Source of the DNA: Candidatus Cloacimonadota bacterium
GTDB taxonomy: Bacteria > Cloacimonadota > Cloacimonadia > Cloacimonadales > Cloacimonadaceae
Direction: 5' to 3'
Assembly (NCBI GenBank): GCA_029561955.1
Contig: JAKQWO010000073.1
Location: 1-45,902 of the forward strand
DNA: 45,902 nt
The translations under genes were made by a program, and so were the position numbers. The notes beneath the pieces were generated by a model, which did no database searches, was not told the DNA's origin, and saw nothing but the letters and a program-made list of their open reading frames with translations. Positions within the stretch are counted from its first letter, which is position 1; each line of letters opens with the position of its first letter. Positions 15,899 through 24,167 of this stretch are shown here, piece by piece.

Positions 15899-16537
15899 TT
15901 ACTTGATGATGTGGAGCCAATCTTTGAGCAAGAACTCCAAGCGGCCGATCAGGAGCGAGATTCTCGCCATCACGGTGTAGCCAAAGGTAGCACCAAAGCT
16001 CACCATCAGGAAGTAAACTCCGATCTTGGAGGGTATCTTAGCGATGCCTTCCTGCTTTTTGCTGAAATAGAAGAAATACACGCCACAGATGGTTCCGATG
16101 ATCAGCATCAGGTTTCCCACGATTTCTGATGGAACCTTTGTGGCAAAGGGATTGATCATCGTGGCTGCCACCTGAGCAATTAGGTCACTCTTCAAAAAGC
16201 GTAAGAGGCTGATGGCTGCACTGGTGCCGATCACGATCGAAAGCGGATAGCGGCTCAACCATTGGATTTTGGGCACCATACGCGTAATCATCATGATTCC
16301 CAGAGCAAAGGGGATGAGCAGGATCAGGTTACCGCCAAAATCGGTAGCTAACTTAGTAAAGAGATTGGGCATGAGCGCAGCATAGATGATGTAAATGAGT
16401 CCATATCCGGCGCTTAAACCCACGAAGATCTGCTCAGCCAGCTTGTAGAAGGGATTGTCCTTATACAAAAAGCTGAAGATGGCAAAGGTGAAGAAAGCAC
16501 CCAGCCAGATTCCGACGGTGTTCATGATATCAGGCAT
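15899..16537 (-). CDS. Uncharacterised multi-pass membrane protein (gene 4 of membrane operon)
   Basis: A 212-residue integral membrane protein of no family I recognise. About six hydrophobic segments can be seen: residues 8-24, 32-55 (QIFVGLSAGYGLIYIIYAAL), 68-86, 95-112, 140-160 (IVGNLMLIIGTICGVYFFYF) and 172-195. The loops are short and modestly basic. The gene overlaps the upstream gene by 8 nt, so the two are translationally coupled. There are no obvious catalytic residues, and conserved-looking glycines within the segments suggest a structural or transport-like part of a complex with the neighbouring three proteins. Confidence 0.7.
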   Translation of the reverse strand: MPDIMNTVGIWLGAFFTFAIFSFLYKDNPFYKLAEQIFVGLSAGYGLIYIIYAALMPNLFTKLATDFGGNLILLIPFALGIMMITRMVPKIQWLSRYPLSIVIGTSAAISLLRFLKSDLIAQVAATMINPFATKVPSEIVGNLMLIIGTICGVYFFYFSKKQEGIAKIPSKIGVYFLMVSFGATFGYTVMARISLLIGRLEFLLKDWLHIIK

Positions 16538-17387
16538 CTTTCACCTCAATTTTCTTGGCATTGTCTCTTTTGCGAATCCACACCTTGATATTGCCCACTG
16601 CAATAAGTGCCAAAATCAAGATATGAGCCACAGATTGGGCGTCCATCTTGGTGGTTGCAGGCCCCTTTTTATCGATCAGAGCTTCATATTCCGAGGCCGC
16701 CTTCAGCCCACCCAAAAGTCCTGTGAGCTGTCCATGGTTGTTTACATAAGGCAAAAAGCCAGGTGCACTCACAGCAGTTGTGCCTCCGGTGACCGGAACA
16801 TTGTGCACGTCGTGGGCGATCATGATCCAATCCTTGAGTCCCGGTTCGCCTGCCGAAAGTGAGCAGATCCATCTCAAGCCTTTGATATTCTTCAGGTTTT
16901 TCAGCATGGGAAGAGTATCCCAATCCCGACCGGAAGAGTCTTTTGGATACACGTCTTTGAAGCTGCTACCCAAGGCTTGGACTGTGACCATGCCACCCAC
17001 CTTGTAGCCTAAGTTCACATAGTCCACTCCATATTCTTTATCCTTGAAGAGTGGATTACGCTTGGCTTCTTCAAAGCTTTGGGCAGCCATTTGCGGGCCT
17101 TGAGGCCAGAGGGCGGTGGCGATCACCTTTTGTCCTCTGCTCCAAGCATGCTCTATCTGAGCTACGGCCATAGGTTGCATTTCCGTGATGGTGGATGCCT
17201 CATAGTCAAAAGAGATCAAGCCTATGCCGCCGGCGGGAGTTTGGTCTATCAGATCATAGCTCATTTTCACCACCGGAGAGACCTCTGAACCCCAGCCGAT
17301 GGGGAAGAGCAGCGGCAACAACACAGCCAAGAACAGCAGGAAATACACGATACGACGTTCGATAACAGAGCTGGTGTTCAAGCTCAT
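16530..17387 (-). CDS. Uncharacterised membrane-anchored protein with large soluble domain (gene 3 of membrane operon)
   Basis: A 285-residue protein with one hydrophobic segment at each end: about residues 12-30 (YFLLFLAVLLPLLFPIGWG) and about 252-268 (HILILALIAVGNIKVW), then a lysine-rich tail. The roughly 215-residue part between them looks like an alpha-beta fold, with GGIGLISFDYEASTITEMQP, RGQKVIATALWPQGPQMAA, VDYVNLGYKVGGMVTVQALG and PVTGGTTAVSAPGFLPYV. I do not recognise the family. The soluble part most likely faces the periplasm if the first segment is a signal anchor. The gene overlaps its neighbours by 4 and 8 nt. Confidence 0.68.
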   Translation of the reverse strand: MSLNTSSVIERRIVYFLLFLAVLLPLLFPIGWGSEVSPVVKMSYDLIDQTPAGGIGLISFDYEASTITEMQPMAVAQIEHAWSRGQKVIATALWPQGPQMAAQSFEEAKRNPLFKDKEYGVDYVNLGYKVGGMVTVQALGSSFKDVYPKDSSGRDWDTLPMLKNLKNIKGLRWICSLSAGEPGLKDWIMIAHDVHNVPVTGGTTAVSAPGFLPYVNNHGQLTGLLGGLKAASEYEALIDKKGPATTKMDAQSVAHILILALIAVGNIKVWIRKRDNAKKIEVKDA

Positions 17388-18082
17388 TTATCACCTCCCA
17401 AATAGGAGCGTTCTATGCCCAATATGATGCGTAAACTGCTGCCGATAATGCCCAAAGAAGCACTGATCAAAATGGCTCTTTGAGCGGCTGTGTTCGGGTA
17501 TTGCATGATGAAGTCTGCCAAAACGGGGAGCTGCCAGAATCTGTAGTTTTCCGGAATCCAAGAAGTGAGCATGGTGCCAAAGCCAGTGCGACCCAAGATC
17601 ACGATCACGGCAGAGATCATCAGGAGATTGGATTCAAAAGTGCGGATGATGAAGGCTCGATATGCTGCGGAGGCGATAAAGAAAGCCAGCAGCGAAAACA
17701 TGGTGGCGGAAAGCGGCACCAGGGCGTTGTCATAGGTATAATCAAAGGGCTTCTTTCCCAGCCAGGAGATGATCTTCTCGCCTTGACCCAACAAGCCAGG
17801 CTGGTCTTCCATGCCCCAAAGCGCTCCAATAATCACCATCACGGCAAAAGCAATCACGCAGGCCAGATGATAGCCCCAGTTTTCTGCTTTGGTGCTGATC
17901 TTCTGGTAGTTCATCTGCAGCAGGGAAGCCAGTCCTAGGACTATGGAGAAACCGGCAATGATCATAAACCATTCCTCCAAGGTCTCCACCATATTGCTAA
18001 AGGGGCGATGCGGGATAAATTCACTGACTATCATCAGCAGTCCGGCCAAGAAAGCCAAAATCAGAGGTATATTACGTTTCAT
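17384..18082 (-). CDS. Uncharacterised six-segment membrane protein (gene 2 of membrane operon)
   Basis: A 232-residue integral membrane protein. Hydrophobic segments are seen at about residues 4-22, 38-57, 68-91 (ACVIAFAVMVIIGALWGM), 122-145, 153-177 and 199-223 (ILISASLGIIGSSLRIILGI). A loop of about 30 residues with several charged positions lies between segments 3 and 4. No family is recognised. ATGA-type 4-nt overlaps on both sides put it firmly in the operon. Its architecture is reminiscent of its partner at 15899 (about six segments, little else), but I cannot align the two by eye. Confidence 0.68.
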   Translation of the reverse strand: MKRNIPLILAFLAGLLMIVSEFIPHRPFSNMVETLEEWFMIIAGFSIVLGLASLLQMNYQKISTKAENWGYHLACVIAFAVMVIIGALWGMEDQPGLLGQGEKIISWLGKKPFDYTYDNALVPLSATMFSLLAFFIASAAYRAFIIRTFESNLLMISAVIVILGRTGFGTMLTSWIPENYRFWQLPVLADFIMQYPNTAAQRAILISASLGIIGSSLRIILGIERSYLGGDK

Positions 18083-19191
18083 GCTCCTGCTCCCATTAAA
18101 AATGATTTAAGCCAGCTTATGCCAGCGATTTCAAGGGCAACTCCCACCAAGATGAGGACGATGACCAAGAGTTTGCCAAAGTCGTGCCCTTTGAGGCTGC
18201 CCACCTGTTGTGCGTCTCTGGAAAGGTAGGCAGATGCGGCAAATAGCTCCTCGCCGATCAAGGTGTAGTCACAAGAAACTACAAAGAAGGGCAACTGGTG
18301 CGCATTTGCCGTGCCTGCAGTTTGGATGGCTCCGGTGCTCAATCCCGTCTCAGCCAGGATCAAGGATTCTGCATAGAAGGAGCCCAAAAAGAAGTTTGCC
18401 GCCGGCTCTTCTCTCACGATGATGCCGTCTATTCCTGCGACAAAACCAAATTGGTCATCGGTGAGATAAAAGATACTCTCCTCTCTGAAGGCGTCACTGC
18501 GTCCAGCCTTGAGATATGCTTCTTTGACCACTTCTCTGGCAGCGGAGAGCACCATTGAGAAGCGGCAAGGCACGATGATCTCGGTGTTGTATTCTGCTGC
18601 TCTGTAAGCCAATTGGCTGAGGATGGAGAGGGAAGATAGCGTTTGGATATCTCCAAGTTCGGATACCCCAGGCACAAAGAGGATAGGTTTGCCCTTCTCT
18701 GTGGCTCTGCCTATGGCTTCTTCCATGGAATCCAAGCCGCTTATACGCCTGATGAAGAACTCTTTACCTCGTTTGGCAGCCAGGATGTAATAGATGATAG
18801 CCGCGCTGAGAATGATCAGCATCAGGAGATAGGCCAGCTTGTCCAGATAAAACCAGTTCTGTTTAGTAACGGCGTATGCTGAGAGCTGCAAGCTGTCTGC
18901 ATCCGTGGAGCTAAAGGCCAAAAGACGGTATTGGTAATCTGTATCGTAGCTTAGGTCTTGATCCACAAAGCTGGTTTCACCTTCTGTAGGTATGAATAGG
19001 GGCTGATAAACTCCCAAACTGTCTGCCTTCAGAATCTGCACAGAGTCGATTGCAGCGGGGAGTTTCCACTCAAGGATGATGGCGTCACCTTTGTCATAAG
19101 GTCTGTCTTTTGCCCTAAAAAACGGAGTTTCGTACGCTATCAGCCACGTAAAAGAGCTGAGGATGAAGAGGATGGTGATAATACGTTTCAT
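18079..19191 (-). CDS. DUF6754-like membrane protein with Fn3-like extracytoplasmic domain (gene 1 of membrane operon)
   Basis: A 370-residue protein. A signal peptide (residues 1-19) is followed by a beta-rich domain of about 90 residues resembling fibronectin type III (VQILKADSLGVYQPLF, YDTDYQYRLLAFSSTDAD). A membrane segment follows at about 117-138, then a domain of about 195 residues with GKPILFVPGVSELGDIQTLS, EIIVPCRFSMVLSAAREVV, FFLGSFYAESLILAETG and SCDYTLIGEELFAASAYLS. A final membrane segment is at about 341-362. The second domain looks like DUF6754, of unknown function; this match is from memory and only moderately sure. The start is ATG 19191 after GAGGCAAAT. It leads a run of four overlapping genes. 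Confidence 0.65.
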   Translation of the reverse strand: MKRIITILFILSSFTWLIAYETPFFRAKDRPYDKGDAIILEWKLPAAIDSVQILKADSLGVYQPLFIPTEGETSFVDQDLSYDTDYQYRLLAFSSTDADSLQLSAYAVTKQNWFYLDKLAYLLMLIILSAAIIYYILAAKRGKEFFIRRISGLDSMEEAIGRATEKGKPILFVPGVSELGDIQTLSSLSILSQLAYRAAEYNTEIIVPCRFSMVLSAAREVVKEAYLKAGRSDAFREESIFYLTDDQFGFVAGIDGIIVREEPAANFFLGSFYAESLILAETGLSTGAIQTAGTANAHQLPFFVVSCDYTLIGEELFAASAYLSRDAQQVGSLKGHDFGKLLVIVLILVGVALEIAGISWLKSFLMGAGA

Positions 19192-19344
19192 ATTTGCCTC
19201 GAATCAAAGAATCATAAATAACGCAGCAGTCCCTATGTGATCTTGCTGGCTTCTTCCTCTCTGAACCCAGCACCGGTACCTCTGCGGCGGTATGGAAGAA
19301 GCGGGTACATTTTTACTGTTCGCTTCGGCGAGCGAGCCTACTTC

Positions 19345-19433
19345 TTCCTTACTTAGCCGCACGGTGATTACTCGGTGCCACTCGGGTTTTTCCCGAGTAT
19401 CACCACGGCATCGCCCTGCGGGTAAGCAAGGAA
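19345..19433 (+). repeat. 89-bp palindromic REP-like repeat, copy C (loop TTTTT)
   Basis: Same orientation as copy A, but the inner hairpin reads ACTCGGG-TTTTT-CCCGAGT, so the five loop bases are the reverse complement of those in A. Outer arms are TTCCTTACTTA (one mismatch) and TAAGCAAGGAA. Confidence 0.9.
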
Positions 19434-19492
19434 GAAGCAGGAAACGGGTATGGGTTTTATTGGCTATCATTGGAGCTACTGCACTATTTTGG

Positions 19493-19532
19493 AAAAACGA
19501 AATCCCGGCCGGAGAGAGAAGACCGGGATTTC
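19493..19532 (-). terminator. Intrinsic terminator of the 19571-20377 lipoprotein gene
   Basis: On the minus strand GAAATCCCGG (19532-19523) pairs perfectly with CCGGGATTTC (19508-19499), followed by GTTTTT (T-run 19497-19493). It ends the rpsT-mtgA-DUF2851-lipoprotein transcript. Confidence 0.8.
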
Positions 19533-19570
19533 TTGGGGGTTGTTTAGAGGTGCTCATAGGAGCGATTGAG

Positions 19571-20377
19571 TTATTTGTAAGGGAAGGCTTGCTTGATCTG
19601 CTCTGTGAGCATGACCAGCTCTTCCACTTGTTCTTTGGTGTAGGTGTTGTTGCTGTGACTGGCAAGGATTTGGCTGACTTTTGGGATCAGCTCGCTTACG
19701 CTTTTATAGGTCTCGCTGTCCTTGATCTCGGGCTTTGAAAACAGCTCAAGGTTGGCCTGCATACCGCTCCAGGTGCTCTCGTGGCTGAGTGCTTTGGTGG
19801 TTTCGGGAGAGTAGTTAGCGGTTAAAATCTTACCCGCGCCGTTCAGGGCTTCCGCCCAGCCACCTAAGATCATCAGAGTGTAGTATTCATAGTCCTTCCG
19901 CTCCCAGAGTTTGTCTTCCAGCATCTTCTTCATAGCGTCCAAGGCTTTTTCGATATCACTCCACTTTCCCTGTTTGGTGAAACCGGCGAGCAAGCTATCC
20001 AAACGCTTTACCTCCTCTTCGAGTCCCATGAGGCTGCTTAGGTTCATCATCTCAGCAGATACGCTTGAAAGCTGCTTCTTGTTTCTTGCTTTGGCGGCTA
20101 TTACTGCATCGGCTGTCGACACACCCAATGCGAAGGCATTATTGGGGCTTTCGGGCTTGATGCGGTAGAGTTGCTTATTCAGGATGGAAGCGTAGTCTTT
20201 GGGCTGCAAATCATCCAGAAGACGAAAGGCCTCCTTGAAGGAAGGCAGCGGTGAGAAAGAGGCAATCTGAGCCTTGATCTCGTCCGTAGGCATCTTGGCG
20301 GCATCCCTTCTTCCCTTGCAGGATGTGAGGGTCATCAACAGCATAATTGCCATCAAGATCAGAGTGATTCTTTTCAT
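19571..20377 (-). CDS. Uncharacterised lipoprotein
   Basis: A 268-residue predicted lipoprotein: positively charged start MKR, a hydrophobic stretch and the lipobox LTSC with Cys20, then CKGRRDAAK. The mature part is almost wholly helical and charged (SSLMGLEEEVKRLDSLLAGF, WSDIEKALDAMKKMLEDKLW, ELVMLTEQIKQAFPY) and may be a helical-repeat domain. No family is recognised. AAGGAG lies 8-9 nt before the ATG. It follows the DUF2851 gene by 50 nt and is followed by a strong terminator, so it probably closes that transcript. Confidence 0.75.
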   Translation of the reverse strand: MKRITLILMAIMLLMTLTSCKGRRDAAKMPTDEIKAQIASFSPLPSFKEAFRLLDDLQPKDYASILNKQLYRIKPESPNNAFALGVSTADAVIAAKARNKKQLSSVSAEMMNLSSLMGLEEEVKRLDSLLAGFTKQGKWSDIEKALDAMKKMLEDKLWERKDYEYYTLMILGGWAEALNGAGKILTANYSPETTKALSHESTWSGMQANLELFSKPEIKDSETYKSVSELIPKVSQILASHSNNTYTKEQVEELVMLTEQIKQAFPYK

Positions 20378-20427
20378 TTAGGTTAACTCCTTGGTGCTAA
20401 AAATGGGGTTATATAGGGTTTCATACT

Positions 20428-21723
20428 TTACAAACAGCGCAGTTTAAAACATTCATCGCAGAGGTGAAACCTGCAGTAGCGATGATGCAGCTCGATTAAG
20501 GCTTGTTGATAGATGGCTCGGGAATCTATCATCTTCTGATATTGGGGATCGGTAAAAGAGCCCATCATGCGGGTGATATGGTTTTGGGCAAGACCTGGAT
20601 GCGCTTGATAGGCTTCCCGTACATCGTTTTGCAGCTCGGTGTTGTTAGTCTTTTCTGCCCAAAGCTGGAAAATGGGGAGGAAGATGTTTAGATATAGGGA
20701 GTTGAGCACGGCTTTGCCGGGCTGAGGGAACTTCTCTGCTCCGGGCAGGACGGTGTTGGCAAACATGGCTTGCAGTGCTTTGATCCGCTTTGGTGCTTCA
20801 AGCTTGGGATGAGCTTCACTTAGCATCGCCTGTAAAAGGCTGTCCTTGCCGTAATGCAGGCACATGGGCAACGTGGCCAAAATCCTGTAGATGGGATGGT
20901 TTGCGGGACGTATCCGGAAGAGTTGCCAGTCCAACTGAAGATTCTTGGTATAGCACTTCTGGCTTTGCCAGCTTTGCTGCAACATCTCGCTCAGGCTGGT
21001 GGGGATAAGCTTGCCGCTGCGGGCTAAAATCCCACTGGCAACGGTCACGATAGCCAAGATGTCTATGTTGGAACAGCCTTGCGCTTTAAACTCCAAGAGC
21101 TTGGCAAGGTTCAGCTCCTGCGCCAGATGCAGCATGGGTGTCTTGTTCTTGTCATAACCCATGGCTTCAAAGATGCCTTCATAGAGGATCTGATCAAAGT
21201 CGCTGAACATGAGTGAGGCATTGAAGCGGCGCACCTTTCCCATAAAGCGCATCGTGCCGACATCTTTCAGGGTCATTTGCAGCCGGTCTCTATCCAAAGC
21301 AGAAAGCAGATCACAATAGCTGGGGCGCACTTCGGGCAGCCGTGGCTTATGTTCCTCAAGCAGCTTGTTGATGTCTTGGCTTAGCTGGCTTTGCAGCTCT
21401 AAAATCTCGGTCGTTTCGCCGTTTTCTTTGATGGTGAGATTGTGGGTGCTATTGTGTGAATATACCACGTGCAAAACCACGCTGTTATAGAAAGGATCGT
21501 CGCTATGGTTGTGAGTATGCCAATCCGAGGTCTGCTTGTGGATCTCCACATCGCCCCGCAGCGCATAACCGTCGATCACGATGCCTGCATTGAGAAAGTC
21601 CGCACCTCGGCCTGTGTTGTATTGCCCTTGATAAGCGATACGCAGTGCCTTTCCACTCACCGTCTGAAGCTGAGTGTTCAGATGCAAGCCATCCCAGATA
21701 TGATGCAGAAACTTCTCATCCAT
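20428..21723 (-). CDS. DUF2851 family protein
   Basis: A 431-residue soluble protein recognised as DUF2851, a family of unknown function common in the Bacteroidetes-Chlorobi-FCB range. The N-terminal half has YQGQYNTGRGADFLNAGIVI, LRGDVEIHKQTSDWHTHNH and VVLHVVYSHN; this G-D-E-H pattern resembles a metal- or nucleic-acid-handling beta domain. The C-terminal half is helical and ends in a small cysteine cluster (HHRYCRFHLCDECFKLRCL) that could bind zinc. There is no signal peptide. It starts 2 nt after mtgA ends. Confidence 0.82.
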   Translation of the reverse strand: MDEKFLHHIWDGLHLNTQLQTVSGKALRIAYQGQYNTGRGADFLNAGIVIDGYALRGDVEIHKQTSDWHTHNHSDDPFYNSVVLHVVYSHNSTHNLTIKENGETTEILELQSQLSQDINKLLEEHKPRLPEVRPSYCDLLSALDRDRLQMTLKDVGTMRFMGKVRRFNASLMFSDFDQILYEGIFEAMGYDKNKTPMLHLAQELNLAKLLEFKAQGCSNIDILAIVTVASGILARSGKLIPTSLSEMLQQSWQSQKCYTKNLQLDWQLFRIRPANHPIYRILATLPMCLHYGKDSLLQAMLSEAHPKLEAPKRIKALQAMFANTVLPGAEKFPQPGKAVLNSLYLNIFLPIFQLWAEKTNNTELQNDVREAYQAHPGLAQNHITRMMGSFTDPQYQKMIDSRAIYQQALIELHHRYCRFHLCDECFKLRCL

Positions 21724-21725
21724 AG

Positions 21726-22412
21726 CTAAAAATACCGGTTTAACATCCGATAGCGCTGTCTTGCTGAGGCGGAATTATACAGGCTATGCGGACTGTGCAG
21801 GACGGGTGAGGTCAAGATGGAGATCAAACGCTTGGACTGATCCCTGCTGATATTGGCACAACCACGTCCATAATAGTGCAAGGATGCAGTCTGGATGCCA
21901 TAGATTCCCTTGCCCCACTCCACATAGTTAAAATACAGCTCCAGCATGCGGTCTTTGGTCATGATGATTTCCATGATCACCGTCACCTGCGCTTCCAGAT
22001 ACTTGCGCAGGTAGTTGCGGTCTGTGGTGAGGAAGATCGTGCGTGCCACCTGATTGCTGATGGTGCTGGCTCCAAAGCGGATGCGTCCTGCCTTCTTATT
22101 TCTCTGCCAAGCCTTCCTGATCTCAGGAAATTCAAAGCCAAAGTGCTTGTAGTAGTTGCCATCTTCCAGAGCGATCACCATCTTCTGAGTGGAAGAAGGG
22201 AAGTTCTCAAGCGGCACGTAATATCTTTTGTGCCAATCATATCCTCGGATCAGGTATCTTTGGAGCATGAGTGGCGTGATGGGTGGATTGACGAAGGAGT
22301 AGATCAGGCAAAGTGCAGCAACCAAGCCCCAAAAGCCCAGATGCAAAAACAGAATAAAACGCAGGACCCTAACGATGGGAGTTCTGCGTTTTATGGGTTT
22401 CTTCTTGCCCAA
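21726..22412 (-). CDS. mtgA: Monofunctional peptidoglycan glycosyltransferase
   Basis: A GT51 enzyme that polymerises lipid II into glycan strands on the outer face of the inner membrane. The 228-residue product has one membrane anchor (about residues 16-40) and the conserved motifs ALEDGNYYKHFG (catalytic Glu83), GASTISNQVARTIF and RKYLEAQVTVIMEIIMTKDRMLELYFN, then WGKGIYGIQTASLHYYGR. There is no transpeptidase domain, so it is the MtgA form. The start is TTG 22412, with AGAGGA 6 nt upstream. It lies 52 nt after rpsT, with a small palindrome (22429-22446) in the gap. Confidence 0.92.
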   Translation of the reverse strand: MGKKKPIKRRTPIVRVLRFILFLHLGFWGLVAALCLIYSFVNPPITPLMLQRYLIRGYDWHKRYYVPLENFPSSTQKMVIALEDGNYYKHFGFEFPEIRKAWQRNKKAGRIRFGASTISNQVARTIFLTTDRNYLRKYLEAQVTVIMEIIMTKDRMLELYFNYVEWGKGIYGIQTASLHYYGRGCANISRDQSKRLISILTSPVLHSPHSLYNSASARQRYRMLNRYF

Positions 22413-22464
22413 AACTATCCTCTAATCGCCCTTTTTGGAAAAAGGGTAAAAGAAAAGGTGTAGC

Positions 22465-22737
22465 TTATTCTTCTGGCGTCGCAGTTAGAACACTATTCAC
22501 ATAGGCCGCAATGCGAGCTTTCCTTCTGGACGCTGTGCGTTTATGGATCACACCTTTCTTGGCAGCTTTATCAAGCTGAGAGTAGATTCTGTCCAAAAGT
22601 GCCTGTCTTTCTTCAGCGGGCATTTCAGTCTGCATCTGCTTGGAAAGAGTCTTGATAGTGCTCTTTACATAGTTGTTACGTGCTCGCCTCTTGGCGTCTG
22701 TTTTCAGGCGTTTCAAGGGAGATTTGTGCTGTGGCAT
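22465..22737 (-). CDS. rpsT: 30S ribosomal protein S20
   Basis: A 90-residue basic helical protein of the small ribosomal subunit that binds 16S rRNA. The sequence is typical from end to end: PQHKSPLKRLKTDAKRRARN at the start, KSTIKTLSKQM, a central helix with LDRIYSQLDKAAKKGVIHKRTASRRKARI, and an acidic C-terminal end. The ribosome site AAGAGG precedes the ATG. It heads the transcript that continues into mtgA. On the minus strand TTGACA (22848-22843) is a good -35, but the -10 at the right distance (GTTTGG) is weak. Confidence 0.96.
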   Translation of the reverse strand: MPQHKSPLKRLKTDAKRRARNNYVKSTIKTLSKQMQTEMPAEERQALLDRIYSQLDKAAKKGVIHKRTASRRKARIAAYVNSVLTATPEE

Positions 22738-22859
22738 GTTTACCTCTTTTTTATGTGTAATTAGTTAAGTGTATACCTGTTATAAAATACGTGTCTTTAA
22801 AACAGCTTACTTGATGATACCAAACTATATGAGGCCATTTGTTGTCAATACTATTTTCG

Positions 22860-24164
22860 TTAACTCTGGCTTTTATTGGTGTTTGGGCTCAGGTTGGACA
22901 GGGCTTTTAGCAATATCTGAGATTGATAGATGGAGCTCAAGCTACTCATATCTGCCGCTTCTGTAGCGGCATTCCCGATTTTGAAGAGCTGATATTGCCG
23001 ATTTAGCCAATCGATCGCCTGAGAGGCTTGATCAGAATCGAAAGCAGCACCGGCTTGATGTGATCGGATCAACTCCTCCGCCTCTCCACCTCGAGGCCCA
23101 AGCGCTAAAATCGGAACTCCTACCCCTAAGTATTCAAAGAGCTTGGTGGTGAGCATGCCCTGATGTCCTTCATAACGGTTGATCAAAAGAAGCAGCACAT
23201 TTGAAGCCGCCATCTGTGCCAATGCTTGTTGATGCGGTATAAAGGGCAGCAGCTCAAACTTGTCTTTAGCTGTTTTCCGGAGCCTTTCTGATAGCTCAGC
23301 AGATACATTGCTGCCTATAAAGCGGATCTTCACATCTGCTTTGTCCATCATTGCCAGCAACACATCCATCATAAAGGCGATGTCCTGTCCCATGGTAAAC
23401 TGTCCCACATAGCTGATAACGAAGGCGTGATCCTGTCGCTTCGCTGCACGCTTGGCAGCCTCTATCTCATTCAGATCAAAGCCATTGCGCAAGAGTAGTT
23501 TATTCGCATCAGGCAGTTGTTCCATCAGATGCTTTGAAATGAGCAGGTTTAGCTCCGCCGTTTTCAGCACTTTGTTTTGCAGATAGCGTTGGATGTGTCT
23601 GGCGTGGGGAAGGGGTTTTTGCAGCTTTAGATAGTAGATTTCGCTCCAAGGGTCTCGCCAGTCCGCCACCCACTTCAGCTTCGGGAAGCGGGTCTTTAAA
23701 TGCAGGCCGATCAGGTGTGACGAATGTGGCGGCCCCGTGCTGATGATGAGGTCAAAGCCATGCTCACGATGCAATTGACAAGCTTTAGGAATTGCAGTAG
23801 GCAACCAAAACACCCTCAAATCTGGAAAGATCAGATTCAGCCGCAACCACAGCAGCAGCCGCTTCAATAGCGAAGTCTCTTTATCAATGCTCAAATCTCC
23901 ATGCGGCAGCCTTGCGTTTTTGCCACCAAAGAACCGCCACCATCTACCAAGCTTCGGTGCCGGAGTGTGATGAACTCTGACTTCTTGAGGTATCTTGGCC
24001 ATCAAGCTCTCATCTCTGTATGGGAAGTCTCCATCTTTAGGAGCCAAGACATGCACTTCATAGCCTGCATCAACCAAAAATGGCAGAAATCTCAGCCACC
24101 TCTGCACTGCCGCACCTCCGCAAGGTGGGAAGTAATAGCTGATCAGGAGTAGCCGTTTCATCAT
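22860..24164 (-). CDS. Glycosyltransferase, GT4-like
   Basis: A 434-residue GT-B glycosyltransferase. The N-terminal domain begins LLLISYYFPPCGGAAVQRW, with the family's glycine-rich loop, and has DLIISTGPPHSSHLIGLHL and WVADWRDPW. The C-terminal domain has ISYVGQFTMGQDIAFMMD, NVLLLLINRYEGHQGMLTTK, then LFEYLGVGVPILALGPRGGE with the E-x7-E-like sugar-nucleotide site, and a closing helix. Domain order and the YFPP start are typical of GT4 enzymes that build surface polysaccharides. It lies 3 nt after another glycosyltransferase gene, and the upstream sequence lacks a clear ribosome site, so it may depend on translational coupling. Confidence 0.85.
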   Translation of the reverse strand: MMKRLLLISYYFPPCGGAAVQRWLRFLPFLVDAGYEVHVLAPKDGDFPYRDESLMAKIPQEVRVHHTPAPKLGRWWRFFGGKNARLPHGDLSIDKETSLLKRLLLWLRLNLIFPDLRVFWLPTAIPKACQLHREHGFDLIISTGPPHSSHLIGLHLKTRFPKLKWVADWRDPWSEIYYLKLQKPLPHARHIQRYLQNKVLKTAELNLLISKHLMEQLPDANKLLLRNGFDLNEIEAAKRAAKRQDHAFVISYVGQFTMGQDIAFMMDVLLAMMDKADVKIRFIGSNVSAELSERLRKTAKDKFELLPFIPHQQALAQMAASNVLLLLINRYEGHQGMLTTKLFEYLGVGVPILALGPRGGEAEELIRSHQAGAAFDSDQASQAIDWLNRQYQLFKIGNAATEAADMSSLSSIYQSQILLKALSNLSPNTNKSQS

Positions 24165-24167
24165 ATG

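Larger units (their letters stand above)
19192..19570. other. Intergenic region with repeat copy C
   Basis: No gene is seen. From left to right it holds the leader of the membrane operon (no TTGAC promoter found; TTATTTATGAT at about 19213-19223 on the minus strand may act as a -10), a 65-bp flank shared with copy B, repeat copy C (19345-19433), and the terminator of the lipoprotein gene (19493-19532). Confidence 0.6.
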
